Assembly: GCA_052146815.1 (NCBI GenBank)
Contig: JBKQMG010000064.1
Location: 1-64,000 of the forward strand
Source: DATJZH01 sp052146815
Lineage (GTDB): Bacteria > Actinomycetota > Actinomycetes > Streptosporangiales > Streptosporangiaceae
Length of the DNA: 64,000 nucleotides
Direction: 5' to 3'
Shown: positions 59,109 through 64,000 of the stretch, one piece after another
How the letters are laid out: each line of letters starts with the position of its first letter
Numbering within the stretch: the stretch's first letter is position 1
Made by a program: the position numbers and the translations under genes
The notes under the pieces: generated by a model
What the model was told of the DNA's origin: nothing
What the model saw: the letters and a program-made list of their open reading frames with translations, nothing else
Database searches by the model: none

Positions 59109-59849
59109 TCAGCCGGCCAGGTAGCGGCCGTAGAAGTCCCAGATCTTGGCCCAGCCGTCGTTGGCCGCTTCCACCCGGTAAGAGGGCCGGTCCACGGAGA
59201 AGAACGCGTGGCCGGCGTTGTCATAGGTGTGGAACTCGTGCGGCTTGCCGAGATCAGTGAGCACCTTGTCGATCTCGGCCGTCTCCTCCGGCGAGGGGAA
59301 CTTGTCCTCCGCGCCGAACAGGCCGAGCAGGGGACATGACAGGTCCTTGGCCAGCCCGATGACCGGCAGGCGCTGCGGCGCCCCTGCGGGCATCGGGTTG
59401 ATCACGGCCGCGCCGTAGCAGTCGACCGCCGCGTCGAGCTGCAGGCTGCAGGCGGCGAGGAAGGACTGGCGGCCGCCCGAGCAGTAGCCGATGACCCCGA
59501 TCTTGCCGTTCGCGCCGTCCAGCGCCTTCAGGTACTCAGCCGCGCCGGCGACGTCGCCGACCAGGCGCTCGTCGGGGACTCCGCCCTGGGCCCGCGCGGT
59601 CGCCGCCGCGTCGTCCGGGCTGGCGCCGGGTGCCTCCCGGTGGTAGAGGTTCGGCATCAGCGCCGCGTATCCGTGAGCCGCGAACTTCCGGGTGATCTCC
59701 TTCGACGCTGAGTCATAGCCGGGCATGTGGTGGATGACCACCACGCCGCCGAACGGTCCCGGCCCCTGCGGCCGGGCCAGGTAGGCCTCGATCTCGTCGC
59801 CGCCGTGGCCGGTGATGCTGATGATCTGAGCGGTCAGCGCTTCGTCCAT
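59109..59849 (-). CDS. dienelactone hydrolase family protein
   Basis: A 246-residue alpha/beta hydrolase. The nucleophile elbow is GVIGYCSGGRQSFLAACSL with Cys123, the same number and residue as in classical dienelactone hydrolase; the acid is in LFGAEDKFPS and the His in DNAGHAFFSVDRPSY. GGVVVIHHMPGYDSASKEIT, with oxyanion-side residues, starts the fold. Such enzymes open lactones in chloroaromatic catabolism or act on related carboxy esters. ATG at 59849; AAGGAG is 6 bases upstream. First gene of the pair with DUF6295. Confidence 0.92.
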   Translation of the reverse strand: MDEALTAQIISITGHGGDEIEAYLARPQGPGPFGGVVVIHHMPGYDSASKEITRKFAAHGYAALMPNLYHREAPGASPDDAAATARAQGGVPDERLVGDVAGAAEYLKALDGANGKIGVIGYCSGGRQSFLAACSLQLDAAVDCYGAAVINPMPAGAPQRLPVIGLAKDLSCPLLGLFGAEDKFPSPEETAEIDKVLTDLGKPHEFHTYDNAGHAFFSVDRPSYRVEAANDGWAKIWDFYGRYLAG

Positions 59850-59880
59850 GCGGGCGTGCTCCTTGTCAGTTCAGGCTCTG

Positions 59881-59931
59881 CTGCGGTTCTCGCTCCGCTG
59901 CGGTTCTCGCTCCGCTGCGTTTCTGGCTGGG
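59881..59931 (+). repeat. 17-base tandem repeat, two perfect and one degenerate copy
   Basis: CTGCGGTTCTCGCTCCG occurs at 59881-59897 and 59898-59914, followed by CTGCGTTTCTGGCTGGG at 59915-59931. The repeats lie in the leader or promoter region of the dienelactone hydrolase gene, between divergent-to-tail ends (59850-60069), where no gene is supported. Confidence 0.85.
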
Positions 59932-60069
59932 CTGCATGTCTTGCTCGGCTGCGAGGCCGCCCGGTTCATCCGGCCGCCAGGACAGCCCCGTCAATCCTGC
60001 CAGCAGATCCGCGGCCGCCGCCAGCCACGGTCCGGCCGACGGGCCGAAGGCCTCGCAGCGGCGGCCGGC

Positions 60070-61026
60070 TCAGTGGATGGTTTTCGCGTCGATCTGGTCG
60101 AAGTCGCCGATGCCGTTGCCGGTCCCGCCGCCGCCGCTCCACTGCCACATCACCGCGTCGCTGCTGGACCGGCTGACCCCGCCGAAGAAGTCCGCGCAGG
60201 TGGAGGTGCCCGGCAGGCACCAGCCGGCCGGATGATGGCTGAGGCTGCTGGTGCCGCCGCTGTAGGTCCACTCGTAAACGCCGCTCAGCGCGGCAGCGCT
60301 GCCCGAGCCGAAGATGCCGGCCCAGACGGACGGAGAAGAGTAGACGCCGGCCTTGTAGCCGGAATGGCTGGTCAGATAGGCAGCGAATCCGTTGAAGTCC
60401 GCGCGGTCCACGTTTGCGGCGACAAAGGACGATCTGGTCTTCCCGCTGCACGGCGAGGTATAGACGGAGTTCCAGCCATTGTCGGGAGCCGGGCTGATGC
60501 CGGGCGCGTTGCCGGGCAGCTCAACGTCCAGGAACAGCACCGGGTAGGGGTACTTGGTAGCGCCGATGTCCGCGAGGGCCCGCTGCGCCTGCTCCTGGCC
60601 GAAGCGGTAGGCCTCCGCGGTGGTCCCGTTGTAGTGCGGGTCCACGCCGGGACCGCCCATGAACCAGTACGTGCCGGTGCCGACACCGCGGCCGTACTTG
60701 GTGAGGTCGGTATCGGCCTGCGCGCTGTTGGCGGCCGACCAGGCCAGCTTGTCGCCGCAGCCCTGCCACCTTGCCCAGTTGCCGATCATGCCCATGTACC
60801 CGCCGTAGGCGCCGCCGAGCACCGGCTCGCGGTAAGGCGCCGAGCCGGTCACCGTGACCGGGAAGCTGTCCGTGCCGTACCAGTAGCCCGGCGGCCGGTC
60901 GCCGGCGGTTGCGGCTGCGGCAGGCGCGGCGAAGGCCGCCGCCAGGGAAGCCAGCAGGGCCAGGCTCCCGCCGGCCGCGATCAGGCGACGGAGCATGCTG
61001 CTTGCGAACCAGCGCCACGGTGTCAT
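60070..61026 (-). CDS. secreted glycoside-hydrolase-like (DUF1906-type TIM barrel) protein
   Basis: A 318-residue protein with signal peptide MTPWRWFASSMLRRLIAAGG, then SLALLASLAAAFAAPAAAAT, and a mature chain DRPPGYWYGTDSFPVTVTGS onward. VLFLDVELPGNAPGISPAPD, VDRADFNGFAAYLTSHSGYK, AGVYSSPSVWAGIFGSG and the end DAVMWQWSGGGGTGNGIGDF, then DQIDAKTIH, resemble the glycoside-hydrolase-like TIM barrels of the Rv2525c/GH25 type, including the closing WQW...DxD. Four or more cysteines suggest disulphides. Probably a cell-wall-acting or inactive carbohydrate-binding barrel. GAGGGACAGCAG precedes the ATG at 61026. Confidence 0.7.
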   Translation of the reverse strand: MTPWRWFASSMLRRLIAAGGSLALLASLAAAFAAPAAAATAGDRPPGYWYGTDSFPVTVTGSAPYREPVLGGAYGGYMGMIGNWARWQGCGDKLAWSAANSAQADTDLTKYGRGVGTGTYWFMGGPGVDPHYNGTTAEAYRFGQEQAQRALADIGATKYPYPVLFLDVELPGNAPGISPAPDNGWNSVYTSPCSGKTRSSFVAANVDRADFNGFAAYLTSHSGYKAGVYSSPSVWAGIFGSGSAAALSGVYEWTYSGGTSSLSHHPAGWCLPGTSTCADFFGGVSRSSSDAVMWQWSGGGGTGNGIGDFDQIDAKTIH

Positions 61027-61065
61027 CTGCTGTCCCTCACCCTCATCCTCCCGCTTTCCGGCGAT

Positions 61066-61115
61066 CCTGGCGTGGCCAGGATAAGCCAGGATTTCCTGGC
61101 GTTCCGGGCGCCAGG
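61066..61115. repeat. cluster of CCTGGC/GCCAGG palindromes upstream of the secreted barrel gene
   Basis: CCTGGC-GTG-GCCAGG (61066-61080) and GCCAGGATTTCCTGGC (61085-61100, 7-bp arms with a 2-base centre) stand side by side, followed by another GCCAGG at 61110-61115. They lie in the 5' leader or promoter of the minus-strand gene starting at 61026. This could be a tandem operator or an RNA hairpin pair. The rest of 61027-61363 holds no supported gene; it contains an AT-rich spot around 61205-61225. Confidence 0.6.
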
Positions 61116-61363
61116 GCCGCGCGCTGCCGGGGCGACCGTTACGCGTGTCACATTGGACGACTGCGGCGAGTTGCCTGTTTCTTGTCCCGATGGACCGTCC
61201 TGACCACTTATGATCATGGTTTTTGGGCCTATCGGCCGGGCACACTAAAGGGAACGCAGCAACTAAAGCTCATCGACCTGCGGAGACGCTGCCATTATCC
61301 GGAAGATGGGGACAAGATCGGAGCGGAGCCGCAGGGCGGGCCTTCCGCGGGAAAGGTGATGTC

Positions 61364-61579
61364 ATGAGCGCCGGCGCCGTGCTGGTGGTGATGGTCTTCC
61401 TGGCTGTCGGCTGCGTGCTGGGCTGGCACGCGAACCGGACCCGCGCCGCGCACGGCGACGTCCGCACGACCAAGAACAGGCTGCCGGGCTTCCGCCGGAC
61501 CCGGATGCGCAGCGGCTCCATCTCGCTGGTCATCGTCATCATCATGGTGCTCGCCCTCAGCGCCATGCTGCATCACTGA
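61364..61579 (+). CDS. small membrane protein, unknown function
   Basis: A 71-residue protein: MSAGAVLVVMVFLAVGCVLG, then WHANRTRAAHGDVRTTKNRL, PGFRRTRMRSGSISLVIVII and MVLALSAMLHH. Two helices flank a basic cytoplasmic loop. GGAAAGGTGATGTC precedes the ATG at 61364. Small two-helix proteins of this kind are found in many Streptosporangiales-type genomes, but no function is known. It ends 16 bases before the palindromic control region of the MarR gene. Confidence 0.7.
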   Translation: MSAGAVLVVMVFLAVGCVLGWHANRTRAAHGDVRTTKNRLPGFRRTRMRSGSISLVIVIIMVLALSAMLHH

Positions 61580-61595
61580 ATCTCCTTGAGCCGCT

Positions 61596-61650
61596 CAATG
61601 ATTGACAGGCTCAACTTCCGGCCATAAGGTTGAGCTAGTCAATCATTGAC
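61596..61650. promoter_or_regulatory. large palindromic operator with embedded promoter upstream of MarR gene
   Basis: Left arm CAATGATTGACAGGCTCAAC (61596-61615) and right arm GTTGAGCTAGTCAATCATTG (61629-61648) pair at 18 of 20 positions around a 13-base centre. Within it, -35 TTGACA (61602-61607) and -10 TAAGGT (61625-61630) are exactly 17 bases apart. A second perfect palindrome, GTCAAT-C-ATTGAC, covers 61638-61650, and the motif ATTGACAAGCTCAT at 61645 is a further direct copy of the left arm. This looks like a MarR operator with several half-sites that blocks the promoter. Confidence 0.8.
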
Positions 61651-61711
61651 AAGCTCATGGGCTTGCCGCCGCCCGGCCGGGACGGCGAGCCAGGCGGAAC
61701 GGGAGACGGAT

Positions 61712-62257
61712 GTGGAACGGCAGCCGCGGGGCGAACAGCTTGACGCGGAGATCCTCGACGGCGTGGTCGAGTTCATCGGGCGCATCGTCACCGCTGGCGA
61801 GAACATCGCCCAGCGCCTGAGCGTTCCCGTCACCTTCATCAAGGCGCTGTCGATGCTGGAGCGCCCGATGGCCATGAAGGACCTCGGCAAGCGGATGCAC
61901 TGCGACCCGTCGTTTGTCACGGTGGTCGCCGACATGCTGGAAAAGCGCGGCCTCGCACAGCGGGAGGCCCATCCCGGCGACCGCCGGGTCAGGTACCTGG
62001 TGCTCACCGGAGAGGGGCTCGCCCTGAAGCACCGCATCCAGAGCGAGATGGCCGCCCGCATGCCCTGGAGCCGCACTCTCACCGAGGAGGAGCGCGAGCA
62101 GTTGCTCGCGCTGATCCGCAAGATGCTCAAGGCAGAGAGCCTGCCGGAGACTGGGGCGGACTCCCCCGGCCGCCCCGAGGCAGCGCCGCCAAGCCAGCCG
62201 TCAGCTCAGGGGGAGGTGGATGACGTCCTGAGCGCCGGCCCGGCGCGTACCGGCTGA
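61712..62257 (+). CDS. MarR family transcriptional regulator
   Basis: A 181-residue winged-helix protein. AEILDGVVEFIGRIVTAGEN starts the dimerisation helix, LSVPVTFIKALSMLERPMAM and KDLGKRMHCDPSFVTVVADM form the HTH, and LEKRGLAQREAHPGDRRVRY with LVLTGEGLALKHRI the wing and C-terminal helix. An extra 35-residue Pro/Ser tail has no motif. GTG at 61712 has GGGAGACGGAT as SD. It lies directly behind the palindromic control region, which it likely binds, and 156 bases before a DHA2 efflux pump. Confidence 0.9.
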   Translation: MERQPRGEQLDAEILDGVVEFIGRIVTAGENIAQRLSVPVTFIKALSMLERPMAMKDLGKRMHCDPSFVTVVADMLEKRGLAQREAHPGDRRVRYLVLTGEGLALKHRIQSEMAARMPWSRTLTEEEREQLLALIRKMLKAESLPETGADSPGRPEAAPPSQPSAQGEVDDVLSAGPARTG

Positions 62258-62363
62258 CCCGGCCGCGCCCGCCAGCACCCACCTTCTCCTGTGCGTTAAC
62301 CCGTCGCAGCGCCGAGCGAGGCCGCGACGACGGGCCCGGCCGCCGTGCGCCGTGCCCTGGAAT

Positions 62364-62378
62364 ACCGGTCCGGCGGAC
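62364..62378. promoter_or_regulatory. 15-base palindrome before the efflux gene
   Basis: CGGTCCG-G-CGGACCG is a perfect inverted repeat, 35 bases before the ATG of the efflux pump. It does not resemble the MarR operator, so it is either an RNA hairpin between the two genes or a site for another regulator. Confidence 0.45.
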
Positions 62379-62413
62379 CGCGAAATGCCAACACTTTGTG
62401 AGGAGATACTCCG

Positions 62414-64000
62414 ATGTCTGCCAACACGTCCGCGCGCGGACTGGGCACATCGCCCGGCGGCCCGGCTGCCGTCAGCGCCACGCCCGGGGCACCCGGCGCG
62501 CCGGCGCACAAGCACCTCGGCCTGGCCCTGTTCGTGATCGCGACCGCCCAGCTGATGGTGGTGCTGGACGCCACGATCGTGAACGTCGCCCTGCCCGAAA
62601 TCCAGAAGGCGCTGGGATTCTCGGGATCCGGCCTGGAGTGGGTCGTCAACGCCTACGCACTGACTTTCGGCGGCCTGCTGCTGCTCGGCGGCCGCGCCGG
62701 TGACATCCTCGGCCGCCGCCGGGTGTTCATCGCCGGCATCATCTTGTTCTCGCTGGCCTCGCTGGCCGGCGGCTTCGCGACCTCGGAGGCGTGGCTGCTG
62801 ACCGCGCGCGCCATCCAGGGCGTCGGCGCCGCGATCGTCGCCCCGACAGCGCTGTCGCTGGTCACGACCACATTCCCGGAAGGGCCGCCGCGCAACCGGG
62901 CCATGGGCGTGTACGCGGCGATGAGCATCGGCGGTGCCGCGGTGGGCCTGATGGCCGGCGGACTGCTCACCACCTACGCCTCCTGGCGCTGGGTCCTGTT
63001 CGTCAACGTGCCGATCGGCATCGCGGTCGCGCTGATGGCGCCGCGGGCGCTCGGCGAGTCGGAGCGCCGCCCCGGCCGGTTCGACCTTCCCGGCGCGATC
63101 ACCTCCACCCTGGGCCTGGCGGCGCTGGTGTATGGCCTGACCAGCGCCACGACATCGCAGAACGGCGTCTCGCACTGGGGTGACACCAAGGTGCTGGTGT
63201 CGCTGGCGGCAGCGGTCGTGCTGCTGGTCTCCTTCGTCGTCATCGAGGCCCGCAGCCCGCACGCGCTCATGCCGCTGCGGATCTTCCGCAACCGGAACAG
63301 GTCCGGTGCCTACCTCGTCATGCTGTGCGTCGGCACCGCGATGTTCGGGCTGTTCTTCTTCCTGACCATCTTCGTGCAGACGGTCTGGCACTACAGCGCG
63401 CTGAAAACCGGCGTCGCCTATCTGCCGATGGTGCTCACGATCATGGTAATGGCCGGGGTCAGCTCCCAGCTGGTGCCGCGGATCGGCGCCCGGCCGCTGC
63501 TGCTGGCCGGCGGCGCGATCACCACCGGCGGCATGTTCTGGCTGTCGCGGATCAACGAGCACAGCACCTACGCCGGCGGCCTCCTCGGCCCGATGATGGT
63601 GACGGCGGCAGGCCTCGGCATGCTGTTCATGCCGCTGACCCTGGTCGCGCTGTCCCGGGTCGAGGACAAGGACGCCGGGCTGGCCTCCAGCCTGCTGAAC
63701 ACCGGCCAGCAGGTCGGCGGCTCGATCGGCCTGGCCGTGCTCGGCACCGTGGCCTGGACGGTGGTCGCCGACACCGCCAGGAAGTCGGCCGCCACCGCGA
63801 AGGCAGCCGCGGTCGCGGCGGCCAAGGCCGGCCATCCCGTGCACGTGAACGCCGCGGCGGCGAAAGCCGCGATCTACGATCACTCCCTGGCCGTCGGCTT
63901 CTCCAAGGGATTCGAGGTGTCCGCGGGGATCGCGCTGCTGGCGCTGATCATCACGATCATCACGATCCGGGTCAAGCGCGAGGACCTGGCGGGCATCGAG
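62414..64000 (+). CDS. MFS drug efflux transporter, DHA2 type, 3' end cut by the window
   Basis: The frame is open for 529 residues to the last base, so the C-terminus is outside. LFVIATAQLMVVLDATIVNV, then ALPEIQKALGFSGSGLEWVV, is the DHA2 motif (D-x-T-I-V-N-V-A-L-P) of helix 1; GGRAGDILGRRRVFIAGIIL is motif A; GVGAAIVAPTALSLVTTTFP, GVYAAMSIGGAAVGLMAGGL and WVLFVNVPIGIAVALMA follow. About 13 helices are visible. An Ala/Lys-rich loop (KSAATAKAAAVAAAKAGHPV) precedes the last seen helix. TGAGGAGATACTCCG precedes the ATG. Probably controlled by the MarR gene upstream. Confidence 0.93.
   Translation, partial: MSANTSARGLGTSPGGPAAVSATPGAPGAPAHKHLGLALFVIATAQLMVVLDATIVNVALPEIQKALGFSGSGLEWVVNAYALTFGGLLLLGGRAGDILGRRRVFIAGIILFSLASLAGGFATSEAWLLTARAIQGVGAAIVAPTALSLVTTTFPEGPPRNRAMGVYAAMSIGGAAVGLMAGGLLTTYASWRWVLFVNVPIGIAVALMAPRALGESERRPGRFDLPGAITSTLGLAALVYGLTSATTSQNGVSHWGDTKVLVSLAAAVVLLVSFVVIEARSPHALMPLRIFRNRNRSGAYLVMLCVGTAMFGLFFFLTIFVQTVWHYSALKTGVAYLPMVLTIMVMAGVSSQLVPRIGARPLLLAGGAITTGGMFWLSRINEHSTYAGGLLGPMMVTAAGLGMLFMPLTLVALSRVEDKDAGLASSLLNTGQQVGGSIGLAVLGTVAWTVVADTARKSAATAKAAAVAAAKAGHPVHVNAAAAKAAIYDHSLAVGFSKGFEVSAGIALLALIITIITIRVKREDLAGIE

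Noticed and set aside
61120..61363. Possible riboswitch (c-di-AMP type) next to a cell-wall hydrolase-like gene
   Set aside because: I looked for the conserved core segments of ydaO-type RNAs on both strands and could not find them; the region shows only generic hairpins.
62201..63883. A 560-codon open frame on the minus strand
   Set aside because: It is antisense to the DHA2 efflux pump. The sense strand encodes a clear MFS protein, and the antisense translation is a low-complexity Arg/Gln/Gly-rich chain caused by GC-rich codons.

Overview
The window is high-GC DNA with strong G/C bias at third codon positions, many GTG starts, dense short overlaps between genes, and families confined to or typical of Actinomycetota: F420-dependent luciferase-like oxidoreductase, mycothiol-dependent maleylpyruvate isomerase, DUF3710, DUF3093, DUF4235, DUF1707, DUF4232, a stand-alone LigD polymerase domain, GlgM-type maltose-1-phosphate synthase and the CeoB/CeoC potassium regulators. 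It is a chromosomal segment of a soil-type actinomycete. Genus cannot be fixed from the sequence. No rRNA, tRNA or CRISPR array was seen. Both ends cut through genes.

Layout. 1-2105: partial TetR regulator plus DHA2 efflux pump. 2106-5146: an integrase relic and two translationally coupled genes of unknown function, both frameshifted. 5244-5929: Phd/PIN toxin-antitoxin. 5984-7377: two divergent secreted proteins. 7527-10543: class III aminotransferase, metallo-hydrolase and acetyltransferase. 10556-11569: divergent MocR and carboxymuconolactone decarboxylase relics that have both lost their N-termini. 11604-15439: intact MocR/EamA pair with overlapping start codons, then LigD polymerase. 15589-16326: anchored YceI protein. 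16366-21237: nucleotide-sugar dehydrogenase, glycosyltransferase, epimerase and membrane protein operon on the minus strand. 21482-24680: luciferase-like oxidoreductase, YceI, RNA methyltransferase.

24797-30141 reproduces the conserved actinobacterial block RNA methyltransferase / CeoB-CeoC / DUF3710 / dUTPase / DUF3093, but lacks several usual members and carries an AI-2E-type transporter instead. 30177-33605: methyltransferase, then glgC-glgM. 33613-36626: VOC protein, MBL-rhodanese protein and decayed DUF1707, citrate synthase and DRE-TIM metallolyase genes. 36707-37377: VapBC-type pair with a palindrome over its start. 37381-39368: small membrane protein, HhH-GPD repair protein, metallo-hydrolase and a sigma-factor relic.

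39369-43072 is a double ABC exporter operon (minus); 43369-47748 is a five-gene DUF4129/MoxR/DUF58 operon (plus). Then follow a PhzF relic, gamma-glutamyltransferase, two DUF4232 lipoproteins and a third truncated copy, a small HTH regulator, a frameshifted flippase-like relic, a minus-strand decayed secreted-protein-like gene, a short DinB/MDMPI protein, a DUF885 hydrolase, a LuxR HTH relic, a PCuAC-like lipoprotein, a DUF1707 protein, a DnaN paralogue, DUF6295 plus dienelactone hydrolase, a secreted glycoside-hydrolase-like protein, and a MarR-DHA2 efflux module with a large palindromic operator.

The most notable general property is gene decay: at least thirteen loci show frameshifts, in-frame stops or deletions between otherwise intact genes. 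Some could be sequencing errors, but the large internal deletions could not. A second recurrent property is leaderless expression: at least eight genes have a TANNNT hexamer 5 to 8 bases before the start codon and no Shine-Dalgarno sequence.
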